A stretch of DNA of 13,355 nt from an uncultured Flavobacteriia bacterium (GCA_946482495.1 CAMLRV010000036.1:1-13355); one strand, 5' to 3'; shown: positions 1 through 7,862, counted from the stretch's first letter. The notes: generated by a model not told the origin, from the letters alone. A program made the numbers and translations.

Positions 1-142
1 ATGTTTTTCCTGAACCAGTTGGCGAAAGCAATACTACATCAGAATCAATTAAAATTGACGTTTCTGCAGTAACCTGCATTTTATTTAAACTTTCGATACC
101 TAAATTCAAAAGTATATTGTTGGAATGTAAATTTTTGTTCAT
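1..142 (-). CDS. DEAD/DEAH-box helicase, N-terminal fragment
   Basis: Reading the minus strand from an ATG at 142-140 gives 47 residues that run off the left edge of the window. Two helicase motifs are visible in the right order. A Q-motif-like stretch around residues 13-23 (LGIESLNKMQ) is followed by a Walker A / motif I at residues 40-47 (SPTGSGKT), just before the cut. That spacing is typical of superfamily 2 DEAD/DEAH-box RNA helicases, which use ATP to unwind or remodel RNA. The remaining motifs (DEAD box, SAT, HRxGR) lie outside the window, so the subfamily cannot be named. The gene is divergent from the M14 peptidase. A TACCTTTG promoter box ends 5 bases before the ATG, so the mRNA probably has almost no leader. 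Confidence 0.85.
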   Translation of the reverse strand, partial: MNKNLHSNNILLNLGIESLNKMQVTAETSILIDSDVVLLSPTGSGKT

Positions 143-146
143 GTTG

Positions 147-154
147 CAAAGGTA
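147..154 (-). promoter_or_regulatory. Bacteroidota -7 box (TACCTTTG) for the helicase gene
   Basis: On the minus strand this reads TACCTTTG, a full match to the TAnnTTTG -7 element used by the primary sigma factor of Bacteroidota. Only four bases (CAAC) separate it from the helicase ATG at 142, so transcription would start at or next to the start codon. I see no clear TTG -33 element at the expected distance upstream. Confidence 0.6.
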
Positions 155-165
155 GTTTTTTAAAG

Positions 166-196
166 TTGGAAGTATTAAGTTTAATCCTTACTTTTG
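166..196 (+). promoter_or_regulatory. Bacteroidota promoter for the M14 peptidase gene
   Basis: TTG at 166-168 is followed after 20 bases by TACTTTTG at 189-196. This fits the known Bacteroidota promoter consensus of TTG, a spacer of about 17-23 bases, then TAnnTTTG. Transcription should begin a few bases after 196, giving a leader of roughly 12-15 bases before ATG 215. The box contains the TTG at 194-196, so that codon cannot be the translation start if this promoter is used. Confidence 0.65.
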
Positions 197-214
197 AGAA
201 GCAAATACACATTT

Positions 215-1936
215 ATGAGATTCTTTCTGTTTTTTATGTTTACTTCACTATTTGTAAACGCTCAAAATAATTTACTTACTCCATTTGAAAAAGGTAATGG
301 AAATCAATCGACAACTTATGAAGAATGTATTGAATATTATAGAGAATTAGACAGAAAATATTCTTCAATTTTTATGATTGAACTAGGTAAAACTGATAGT
401 GGAAAACCTTTGCATTTAGTATTGTATTCAAGTGAAGAAAAATTTGATTTTGATGGATATAATGCTGCAAAAAAAGCGGTAATTTTAATAAATAATGGAA
501 TCCATCCAGGTGAACCAGACGGAATTGACGCTACCATGATGTTGATGCGAGATTTGGCTTCTGGAAAAATACAAACCGCAAAAAACACATTTATTGCAGC
601 AATTCCGGTGTATAATATAGATGGAATGTTAAATAGAAACTCAAGTTCAAGAGCTAATCAAAATGGACCAGAAGAATATGGTTTTAGAGGAAATGGTCGA
701 AATTATGATTTGAATCGCGACTTTATTAAATCGGATACAAAAAACTCAAGAAGTTTTCAAAAGCTATTTTCAGATTTAGAACCGGATATCTTTTTAGATA
801 ATCATGTTTCTAATGGTGCTGATTATCAATATACATTTACTTGTATTGCTACTCAACATGAAAAATTGGGAAATACTCTAGGTAACTATTTTATCAATGA
901 ATTATATCCTTCGATTGTGAAAGATATGAATAAGAAGAAAATTGATGTAGTTCCATATGTAAATGTTCATAGCACTACGCCTGATAAAGGTTTTGAGCAA
1001 TTTACTGACACACCAAGATATGCCACTGGATACACTACTTTGTTTCATACATTAGGATTTGTTCCTGAAACGCACATGCTTAAAGCTTATAAAAACCGAG
1101 TTCATGTTACGTATGAATTTATGGTAAGTACGATTAACTTTGCTGATGCAAATTGGGAAAAAATCAAGCAAATGCGTAAAGCTGCTATCAATGAATTTAT
1201 GCATGGAAAACAATATCCATTGCAATGGACACTAGATTCTACAAAAGTGTCATATATTGATTTTAAAGGTTTTGAAGGCGGTTACAAACCAAGTGATATT
1301 TCAGGAAAAGACAGATTGTATTACGATAGAAGTAAACCATTTACAAAGAAAATTCCGTTTTATGGAAACTATAAACCAAGTCAATTTGTAACCATTCCAA
1401 AATCATATATTATTCCACAAACCCAATGGCAAGTTATTGATATTTTAAAATTAAATGGTATAAATTATACTCAAATTCAAAACGATACGATTATTGAAGT
1501 GGAATCTTATAAAATTGAGAGTTATCAAACATCTAAAAACCCATATGAAGGTCATTACGGACATTATAATACCAAAGTTTCCAAATCGACTCAAAAAGTA
1601 AAATTTTATATGGGTGATTATGTATTTTTTACCAAGCAAGCAGCTGTTAAATATTTAATAGAAACCTTAGAGCCAGAATCTGTTGATTCATTTTTCAATT
1701 GGAATTTCTTCGATACTATTCTGCAACAAAAAGAAGGTTATTCGGCTTATGTATTTGAAGACATGGCGTCTCAAATTTTAGCTGAAAATCCTACTTTAAA
1801 ACAAGAATTCGAAGCTAAAAAACAATCTGATAAAGCTTTTGCTGAAAACGGTGGTGATCAATTATATTGGGTGTATAAACATTCTAAATACTTTGAAAAA
1901 GCGTTTATGCAATATCCGGTTTATAGAATGAATTGA
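215..1936 (+). CDS. Secreted M14-family zinc carboxypeptidase-like metallopeptidase
   Basis: A predicted exported metallopeptidase of 573 residues. Residues 1-16 form a short hydrophobic signal peptide, with likely cleavage after VNA. The M14 zinc and catalytic set is present: HPGEPDG places His97 and Glu100 as zinc ligands, NYDLNRD supplies substrate-binding Arg168, DNH supplies the third ligand His197, and PETHML at about 283-288 carries the probable catalytic Glu285. The roughly 250 residues after the catalytic domain show no domain I recognise, and there is no obvious type IX secretion tail. The family removes C-terminal residues from peptides; the substrate is unknown. The frame can be extended upstream to a TTG at 194, but that TTG lies inside the -7 promoter box and the extra residues (MRSKYTF) would spoil the compact signal peptide, so ATG 215 is preferred. 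It is a single-gene unit ending at a hairpin terminator. Confidence 0.88.
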   Translation: MRFFLFFMFTSLFVNAQNNLLTPFEKGNGNQSTTYEECIEYYRELDRKYSSIFMIELGKTDSGKPLHLVLYSSEEKFDFDGYNAAKKAVILINNGIHPGEPDGIDATMMLMRDLASGKIQTAKNTFIAAIPVYNIDGMLNRNSSSRANQNGPEEYGFRGNGRNYDLNRDFIKSDTKNSRSFQKLFSDLEPDIFLDNHVSNGADYQYTFTCIATQHEKLGNTLGNYFINELYPSIVKDMNKKKIDVVPYVNVHSTTPDKGFEQFTDTPRYATGYTTLFHTLGFVPETHMLKAYKNRVHVTYEFMVSTINFADANWEKIKQMRKAAINEFMHGKQYPLQWTLDSTKVSYIDFKGFEGGYKPSDISGKDRLYYDRSKPFTKKIPFYGNYKPSQFVTIPKSYIIPQTQWQVIDILKLNGINYTQIQNDTIIEVESYKIESYQTSKNPYEGHYGHYNTKVSKSTQKVKFYMGDYVFFTKQAAVKYLIETLEPESVDSFFNWNFFDTILQQKEGYSAYVFEDMASQILAENPTLKQEFEAKKQSDKAFAENGGDQLYWVYKHSKYFEKAFMQYPVYRMN

Positions 1937-1956
1937 TTTACGATTCGGGATTTACG
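1936..1956. repeat. Short heptamer repeat (ATTTACG unit) after the peptidase stop codon
   Basis: Three consecutive 7-base units begin at the last base of the stop codon: ATTTACG, ATTCGGG, ATTTACG. The outer two are identical and in exact 7-base register, and the middle one is degenerate. The same unit appears in the same register after pyrE at 10183-10210. Function is unknown. Confidence 0.5.
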
Positions 1957-1973
1957 AATTTAAATAAAACGAA

Positions 1974-1999
1974 AAAAGTCATCTTTTCAGATGACTTTT
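1974..1999. terminator. Bidirectional intrinsic terminator between converging genes
   Basis: An 11-bp perfect stem (AAAAGTCATCT paired with AGATGACTTTT) encloses a TTTC loop. The plus-strand side ends in four T's. On the minus strand the stem is followed by six T's then C. It therefore suits both the peptidase arriving from the left and the efflux operon arriving from the right, and is better formed for the latter. Confidence 0.8.
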
Positions 2000-2030
2000 C
2001 GATTTAAAATAATTACTCAAATAAATCTAA

Positions 2031-3473
2031 TTAATTCCAACCTCCACCAAGTGCTTTGTACAAATTAATGACAGTTAACATTTGATTTTTGCGGGTTTCA
2101 ATTAATGCTGTTTTAGCTTCTAATGCATCGCGTTGCGTTAACAAAACTTCCATATAATCTGCTCTTGCAGAAAGGAATAATTGATTGGCAATTTGTATCG
2201 ATTCATTTAAAGCGGTAACTTGATCATTCTTTAATTTGAATGAGTTTTCTAAATTTTCAATTTTAGACAATTGATTTACAACTTCCGTATAAGCTCTTAA
2301 AACAGTTTGCTCATACTCGTAAACCGATTGAATTTGTTTTGCAGAAGCCGTTTTATAAGTTGCTTTAATCGCATTTCTATTTACTAATGGCATAATCGCA
2401 TCTCCAACAACAGAATACAATAATGATTGTGGAGAATTTAATAAATATTTTGGATTAAAAGATTCATAACCCACTCCAGCTTTAATACCAAATTGTGGGT
2501 AGAAATTAGCTTTTGCAACTTGAATATTCAGTTTAGCAGCTTCTAATTCTAATTGTGCTTGCTTAATATCTGGTCTGTTTTCTAATAATTCAGCTGGTAA
2601 TCCAATGTTTACAAATTTTGGTTGTAAATTGATGAAGTTATCCGAATTTCTTTCCACTTTTTGAGGTGTACGACCTACTAAAAAATTAATTTTATTTTCA
2701 GCTTCTACAATATCCTGCTTCAAATTATAAATCTCACTCTGATTTTTTTGAACTTCAGCTTCAAAACGTTTTACGGCTAATTGTGTTGTTCTTGCAGATT
2801 CTTTCAATAATTGAACAATTTTCAAAGCATTTTTCTGAATTTCAATATTTTGCTCTAAATTTTTCAACTGACTATCTAATGCAATCAATTCGTAGTAAGA
2901 ATTAGCTACTTCGGCAACCAAATTGGTAATTAAATAATTTCTTCCTTCTTGAGAAGCCATATATTCCATTACAGCTACTTTTTTAGAGTTGCGAAGTTTC
3001 TTCCAAACGTCCAATTCCCAAGAACTATACAATCCGAATTTATAATTTGTTAAAGGCTCAGGAAATTTTTCATCTTCACGGATATTCAGATTTTTCTCAA
3101 CTGCTCCATTACGAGTGAACTCTCCTACTTTATCTAAATCGGCGCCAGCTCCAAATCCAACACTAGGAAGGTACTCACCTTTCCTAGCTTGAATTTCATT
3201 TTGTGCCATATTTACTTTTTGCATTAAAATATTCAATTCTTTATTATTTACTAACGTTGAATCGATTAGTTTTTGTAAATATGGATCTTCAAAGAAGTCT
3301 TTCCATTTTACTTTACCAGCACTATTTTTCTCATTTGAATTAGCATTGAAATTTGATGGCAGTGCCACTTTATTTTCCTGAATTGTGGTTTTTGGAATAC
3401 CACATGCATTCAAGATTAAAAGTAATCCAGTAACTACTAGAATTTTTATACTATTTTTCTTCATCTTCGTCAT
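2031..3473 (-). CDS. Outer-membrane efflux factor, TolC/NodT-like lipoprotein
   Basis: The outer-membrane channel of a tripartite RND exporter, 480 residues. A hydrophobic signal with lipobox LNAC (Cys24, or Cys21 from the second ATG) marks it as a lipoprotein of the NodT-type OMF group. Two OEP repeats follow. The first covers roughly residues 60-265 with long coiled-coil helices (for example around ELIALDSQLKNLEQ). The second covers about 290-475 and contains the characteristic LLENRPDIKQAQLELEAAK segment and a following FYPQ. Length is normal for the family. Its first 23 bases overlap the 3' end of the RND reading frame (stop 3451-3453), indicating translational coupling. ATG 3473 and ATG 3464 are both possible starts; the second gives a tighter signal peptide. 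It is the last gene of the operon, and the hairpin at 1974-1999 lies just downstream. Confidence 0.9.
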   Translation of the reverse strand: MTKMKKNSIKILVVTGLLLILNACGIPKTTIQENKVALPSNFNANSNEKNSAGKVKWKDFFEDPYLQKLIDSTLVNNKELNILMQKVNMAQNEIQARKGEYLPSVGFGAGADLDKVGEFTRNGAVEKNLNIREDEKFPEPLTNYKFGLYSSWELDVWKKLRNSKKVAVMEYMASQEGRNYLITNLVAEVANSYYELIALDSQLKNLEQNIEIQKNALKIVQLLKESARTTQLAVKRFEAEVQKNQSEIYNLKQDIVEAENKINFLVGRTPQKVERNSDNFINLQPKFVNIGLPAELLENRPDIKQAQLELEAAKLNIQVAKANFYPQFGIKAGVGYESFNPKYLLNSPQSLLYSVVGDAIMPLVNRNAIKATYKTASAKQIQSVYEYEQTVLRAYTEVVNQLSKIENLENSFKLKNDQVTALNESIQIANQLFLSARADYMEVLLTQRDALEAKTALIETRKNQMLTVINLYKALGGGWN

Positions 3474-4008
3474 TTTGATCTTTACTATCGTAATAATTGA
3501 AATCTTCTGATAATGGGTTAAATTCTTGATCTTTAATTAATTTTCTACCGTCAGCTAAAGAACCAAAAATGTAATACAATCCGGGTACAATAATTACTCC
3601 GAATATGGTTCCGAAAAGCATTCCTCCTAAAGCAGCAGAACCTAATGTTCTGTTACCAATTGCTCCCGCGCCTGATGCTAACATCAACGGAATTAATCCA
3701 GCGATGAAGGCAAATGATGTCATTAAAATTGGTCTGAAACGCACTTTAGCTCCTTCAATTGCCGCTTCAATAATGGACAATCCTTCTTGGTTTTTCTGGA
3801 CGGCAAACTCTACAATTAATACGGCATTTTTACCTAATAATCCAACTAACATGATTAATCCAATTTGGGCATAAATATCGTTTTGTAATCCCATCATTTT
3901 CAATAATAAGAACGAACCAAAAACTCCAACTGGTAAAGAAAACACAACAGATAATGGAATAATGAAACTTTCATATTGTGCAGCTAAAACGAAATAAACG
4001 AATGCCAA
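3451..4008 (-). CDS. RND efflux pump, C-terminal part separated by an in-frame stop
   Basis: About 185 residues matching the last five membrane helices (TM8-TM12) of an AcrB-type HAE1 transporter. Visible signatures are FVYFVLAAQYESF at the start of TM8 and the loop into TM9, and GLLGKNAVLIVEFA in TM10. The latter carries the lysine of the proton relay (residue 60 here, 941 if the preceding stop is read through, equivalent to AcrB Lys940). The C-terminus is acidic (DEDEEK). It is in the same frame as the upstream N-terminal part, separated only by TAA-AGA-GGA. The start given is TTG 4008, and no convincing independent ribosome site or ATG precedes the conserved residues. It is therefore most likely the 3' portion of a disrupted gene, unless the stop is an error or is read through. 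Confidence 0.75.
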   Translation of the reverse strand: MAFVYFVLAAQYESFIIPLSVVFSLPVGVFGSFLLLKMMGLQNDIYAQIGLIMLVGLLGKNAVLIVEFAVQKNQEGLSIIEAAIEGAKVRFRPILMTSFAFIAGLIPLMLASGAGAIGNRTLGSAALGGMLFGTIFGVIIVPGLYYIFGSLADGRKLIKDQEFNPLSEDFNYYDSKDQNDEDEEK

Positions 4009-4014
4009 TCCTCT

Positions 4015-4017
4015 TTA
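4015..4017 (-). other. In-frame TAA nonsense codon inside the RND pump gene
   Basis: Codons around it read ATC TAT TAA AGA GGA TTG GCA TTC on the minus strand. Upstream and downstream homologous regions are in the same frame. The numbering of conserved residues (Asp408/409 before, Lys941 after, against AcrB 407/408 and 940) shows no net insertion or deletion, so this is a stop codon and not a frameshift. Confidence 0.85.
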
Positions 4018-6651
4018 ATAGATATTATTTGATTCTTTTCGTCTATTCGCTTCCTCGTACGTAAGTGCTGGCCTTGCATTATCAGTCCCTGGTGGTAATG
4101 TTTCTTTAGCTACTTCCTGAACAGCTTGAATGGCTTCCGCAGTTGTATATCCTTTTGCAGGTAATCCTTGAATAGCTGCCGAGTTATACATATTAAAACG
4201 AGTAATCTCATTTGGACCCTGTGTTTTCTTTAATTTCATGAAAGCAGAATAAGGAACCATTTCGCCTCTATCATTTTTAATGAATAAATTCAATACATCT
4301 GAAGGTAATCTTCTAAATTTAGGATCTGATTGTACATAAACTTTAAAGAAACGCTCGAACTTAATGAAACCTTGCTCGTAAGTACTACCAATTAAAATAT
4401 CCAGATTTTCCATTGCTTTACCAATAGAAACACCTTTTTGCATGGCTAATTGGTTGTCAATTTCTAATTCATATTGTGGATAATTCGCCGCGAAGAAAGA
4501 GAATAAACCAGTTAATTCTTTACGTTTCTCTAGATGTTCCATAAAATCTTTGTTGATTTTATCGAAATCTTTATAATCTACAGTTGTACTCTTATCTAAC
4601 AAACGCATTGAGAATCCACCAGAAGAACCAAATCCAGGAATTGCAGGTGGTTCGAAATATTCAATTTTCGCACCTAAATCTTTAGATTTTTCTTCTAATT
4701 CTTCCATGATTTCGGTTACATTATGCTCTCTTTCATCCCATGGTTTCAAATTAATCAAACATGTACCTGCATTGGAACCACGCCCTTCAGTCATAATTTC
4801 ATAACCCGCTAATGATGAAACAGATTCTACTCCTTCAACATGTTCACAAACCTTTTGTAGTCTTTGAGAAACCTCATTTGTTGTTTCTAAAGTTGAACCT
4901 GGAGGCGTTTGAATAATCGCATAAATTGTTCCTTGATCTTCACTAGGAATAAATCCAGATGGAAGTACTTTACTGATAATAAATGTTCCTCCACAGAAAG
5001 CAATTAATATGAAAAATGTTAACCATCTTCTACTCACAATAGATTTTAATAAATCAACATATCTACCAGTAAGTTTGTCGAATACACGATTAAAGCTATC
5101 TAATGATTTTGTTAGAATATTTTGCTTTTTATGATGATCAGCATGATGATTTTTTAGCATCATCGCACATAAAACTGGTGTTAATGTTAAGGCGATAATT
5201 GCAGAAATTACAATCGAACTTGCCATAGTAATAGAGAACTGACGATAGAAAGTTCCCACTGGGCCAGACATGAATGAAATCGGAATAAATACTGAAACCA
5301 TTACTGCTGTAATTGCAATAATTGCACCTCCAATTTCACCTAATACTAATTTTACAGCTTTGTATGGTGTAATATCTGGGAATTCTTCAAACTTCGCGTG
5401 AACTGCCTCGACGACGACAATCGCATCGTCGACCACAATTCCGATAGCTAACACAAGGGCAAAAAGGGTAACTAAATTTATCGATATTCCAAAAAATTGA
5501 ATCACAAAGAAGGCTCCAATTAAGGAAACTGGAACGGCTAAGATTGGAATTAAGGTTGAACGCCAATCTCCAAGGAAAATAAACACTACTAAGGCTACCA
5601 GTAAAAAGGCATCTCTAAGTGTATCAATAACTTGTTCGATTGAAGCATCTAAGAATTTTGAAACGTCATAACTAATTTTATAATCTAATCCTGGAGGAAA
5701 CGTTTCTTTCATTTCCTCTAATTTTTCTTTTACTTTTTCGATAACTTCATTCGCATTACTACCATAGTTTTGTTTTAATACGATTGAAGCTGATGGATGT
5801 CCGTCTAAATTCGAATAAATATCAAAGAATTCACTTCCTAATTCTGCTCTACCAATATCTTTTAAGCGAACACTTTCACCATTGGCATTGGCACGAATGA
5901 TAACGTTTTCATATTGTTCTGGTTCGCTATATCTACCCTTATACGTTAATACATATTCTAAAGATTGTGCTTTGATACCCGAACTTTGTCCGATACGCCC
6001 AGGACGTCCTACTATACTTTGTTCTTGTAAAGCAGTCATTACTTCATCTGTAGAAATATTGTAAGCTCTCATACGCTCTGGATTTAACCACACACGCATT
6101 GCATACGTTCTACTTCCTAAAATTTGTGATCTTGCTACACCATTAATACGGTTGATTTCTGGAAGCATTTTAACATTCGCGTAATTGTATAGGAATTTTT
6201 CATCCATACCTTTATCTTTCGAATATAAGTTCACATACATCAACATACTTGGCTGAATTGGAGTAATTACAACTCCTTCTCTTTGAACTAATTCTGGTAA
6301 TAACGGCATAACTTGGTCAACCCTAGTTTTTACCCTAATTACCGCCTGATTTGGATCGGTTCCTGGTTCAAAAATGATTCTTAAAGTGGCTTCACCGGCA
6401 CTGGTTGCGTCTGTAGCCATGTAACGCATTCCTTGTACACCATTAATAGAGTTTTCTAAGGTAATAAGTGTCGATTTCACTAATACATCGGCACTAGAAC
6501 CTGGATAAGCGATAAAAATATTTACTGTAGTTGGAGCAATATCTGGAAATTGCGACGTTGGCAATTTAAAGATGGATAAGATTCCCATAAACACAATAAC
6601 AATCGAAATTACTATCGCAAAAACGGGTCTATGTATGAATTTACTAAACAT
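4015..6651 (-). CDS. RND multidrug-type efflux pump (AcrB/HAE1), N-terminal 878 residues, prematurely stopped
   Basis: The inner-membrane proton-driven pump of a tripartite exporter. It begins MFSKFIHRPVFAIV, the usual HAE1 start with TM1, followed by the two porter subdomains (about 35-330), TM2-TM6 and TM7 (about residue 540), and the second porter region (about 560-870). TM4 carries GIVVDDAIVVVEAV with Asp408 and Asp409, equivalent to AcrB Asp407/Asp408 of the proton relay. A complete pump needs about 1040-1070 residues, but the frame stops at TAA 4017-4015 just where TM8 should begin. The missing five helices lie in the same frame immediately downstream; with the stop read as one residue the protein would be 1066 long. 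It starts 26 bases after the adaptor gene, with an A-rich TAAAAAAC preceding the ATG rather than a Shine-Dalgarno site. Substrate cannot be inferred. Confidence 0.88.
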   Translation of the reverse strand: MFSKFIHRPVFAIVISIVIVFMGILSIFKLPTSQFPDIAPTTVNIFIAYPGSSADVLVKSTLITLENSINGVQGMRYMATDATSAGEATLRIIFEPGTDPNQAVIRVKTRVDQVMPLLPELVQREGVVITPIQPSMLMYVNLYSKDKGMDEKFLYNYANVKMLPEINRINGVARSQILGSRTYAMRVWLNPERMRAYNISTDEVMTALQEQSIVGRPGRIGQSSGIKAQSLEYVLTYKGRYSEPEQYENVIIRANANGESVRLKDIGRAELGSEFFDIYSNLDGHPSASIVLKQNYGSNANEVIEKVKEKLEEMKETFPPGLDYKISYDVSKFLDASIEQVIDTLRDAFLLVALVVFIFLGDWRSTLIPILAVPVSLIGAFFVIQFFGISINLVTLFALVLAIGIVVDDAIVVVEAVHAKFEEFPDITPYKAVKLVLGEIGGAIIAITAVMVSVFIPISFMSGPVGTFYRQFSITMASSIVISAIIALTLTPVLCAMMLKNHHADHHKKQNILTKSLDSFNRVFDKLTGRYVDLLKSIVSRRWLTFFILIAFCGGTFIISKVLPSGFIPSEDQGTIYAIIQTPPGSTLETTNEVSQRLQKVCEHVEGVESVSSLAGYEIMTEGRGSNAGTCLINLKPWDEREHNVTEIMEELEEKSKDLGAKIEYFEPPAIPGFGSSGGFSMRLLDKSTTVDYKDFDKINKDFMEHLEKRKELTGLFSFFAANYPQYELEIDNQLAMQKGVSIGKAMENLDILIGSTYEQGFIKFERFFKVYVQSDPKFRRLPSDVLNLFIKNDRGEMVPYSAFMKLKKTQGPNEITRFNMYNSAAIQGLPAKGYTTAEAIQAVQEVAKETLPPGTDNARPALTYEEANRRKESNNIY

Positions 6652-6677
6652 GTTTTTTACTATTTAAGTTATTGCGA

Positions 6678-7763
6678 TTATTCTGCGTAAAGTTCTAAAT
6701 GCGATAATACATGTTCAGGTTTTTCTAATCTGATATGTACTTTTTCATTTTCCTTAACTAAACGAATTCCTTCTAAAAGAATTTTATCCGTTTCTTTTAA
6801 CCCTGATTTTACAATGAAAAGATGTTGCAATTCTGCAGCAATTACAATCTCTCTCGATTTAATTTCATTGTTTTTATCAATAACATAAACATATTTCTTA
6901 TCTAATACTTCAAAAGTTGCTTTTTGAGGAATTAACATAGCATTTTTATATGGTAATGTAATGTGAATATTACCAGTTTCCCCGTGTCTTAATAGGGCTT
7001 TTGGATTTGGGAAAGTAGCTCTAAAAGAAATATTACCTGTTTCGTTGTTGAAATCAGCTTCAATAGTTTCCACTACTCCAGTTTGATCAAAATACTTATT
7101 GTTAGCCATTAAAAGGTTCACATTAGTATGAATTCCATTTTTCTGTTTTTCTTTGAAATCTAAATATTCTGCTTCAGGAACATTGTAATATACCCACATT
7201 TTACTGTTATCAGAAAGGTTAGTAAGTAAATCACCTTCATCCACTAAACTTCCTAATTTTACTTGAAAACGATCGATAAACCCATCAAATGGCGCTCTAA
7301 TTTCAGTAAATTTTAAATGAACATTAGCTAAAGATAATTCGGCATTCGCTTTATCTAATTTTGCTTTTGCCATTAATAATTCGTTTGGAGCAACTACATT
7401 ACTTTCCGCTAATTTTTTGGTATTTAAATATTCTATCCTTGCGAAATTTGCTTCGGCTTTAGCTCTTTGCATTTCTGCTTGATACAGATTGGGCATAATT
7501 TGAAATAAAATTTGACCTTTTCTAACAAATTGACCTTCATCTACATATATTTTTTGAAGATAACCTTTTTCTAAGGCTCTTAATTCGATGTGACGAAATG
7601 ATTGGATTTGAGACACGTAATCTTTAGTAACAACAGTGTCTTTAATAATTGGATTTGTTGCTAAAAATGCAGTTTTTTCTTCTTTGTGTTCTTCTTTGTG
7701 ACCACAGCTAGCTAGTAATAAAGCACTACCTAAGCTTAATAGCATAAAAATTCTTTTAGCCAT
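6678..7763 (-). CDS. RND efflux periplasmic adaptor (membrane fusion protein, HlyD/AcrA family)
   Basis: A 361-residue periplasmic adaptor that would bridge the RND pump and the outer-membrane factor. The N-terminus is a signal peptide with lipobox LASC (Cys20), followed by a His/Glu/Lys-rich linker, so it is probably a lipoprotein. The first lipoyl half (about 60-90, GYLQKIYVDEGQFVRKGQ) is followed by an alpha-helical hairpin (about 92-150) rich in Ala/Glu/Lys. The second lipoyl half is about 150-190 (RAPFDGFIDRFQVKLGSLV), then a beta-barrel and a membrane-proximal domain (IPQKATFEV near 285). Length is typical. It is the first gene of the efflux operon. The 99-base gap upstream holds an inverted repeat at 7813-7838 but no good TAnnTTTG box, so it may be transcribed from a promoter further up or under an alternative sigma factor. 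No regulator gene adjoins. Confidence 0.9.
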   Translation of the reverse strand: MAKRIFMLLSLGSALLLASCGHKEEHKEEKTAFLATNPIIKDTVVTKDYVSQIQSFRHIELRALEKGYLQKIYVDEGQFVRKGQILFQIMPNLYQAEMQRAKAEANFARIEYLNTKKLAESNVVAPNELLMAKAKLDKANAELSLANVHLKFTEIRAPFDGFIDRFQVKLGSLVDEGDLLTNLSDNSKMWVYYNVPEAEYLDFKEKQKNGIHTNVNLLMANNKYFDQTGVVETIEADFNNETGNISFRATFPNPKALLRHGETGNIHITLPYKNAMLIPQKATFEVLDKKYVYVIDKNNEIKSREIVIAAELQHLFIVKSGLKETDKILLEGIRLVKENEKVHIRLEKPEHVLSHLELYAE

Positions 7764-7812
7764 AACTATATTTATAAAAATTAATTAAATGTTTTTGAGT
7801 AATAAAAAGATA

Positions 7813-7838
7813 TCAATAGAGCATGATACTACTATTGA
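7813..7838. promoter_or_regulatory. Inverted repeat upstream of the efflux operon, possible operator or weak hairpin
   Basis: TCAATAG at 7813-7819 and its exact complement CTATTGA at 7832-7838 flank a 12-base spacer, between the small exported-protein gene and the adaptor gene. The arm length and spacing would suit a dimeric repressor site. On the minus strand it is followed by a T-rich stretch, so a weak terminator for the upstream gene is also possible. Confidence 0.3.
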
Positions 7839-7862
7839 AAGTTTTGTAAATAAAACATTCAA

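Noticed and set aside
3605..3874. Open frame of 89 codons on the plus strand opposite the RND C-terminal part
   Set aside because: It lies entirely antisense to a strongly conserved pump region, has no promoter or signal and a composition expected from the complement. The same applies to antisense open frames at 337-588, 1451-1639, 5882-6064, 8030-8230, 10895-11230 and 12476-12820.
4006..4014. AAAGAGGA just before TTG 4008 as a Shine-Dalgarno site for independent translation of the C-terminal part
   Set aside because: The purine stretch abuts the TTG with no spacing, Bacteroidota rarely use Shine-Dalgarno signals, and a start here would lie inside a conserved membrane helix.
4008..4020. Frameshift as the cause of the split RND gene
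   Set aside because: Both parts are in the same frame (6651 to 4008 is a multiple of three), and conserved residues on each side keep a constant offset from AcrB. It is a stop codon, not an indel.
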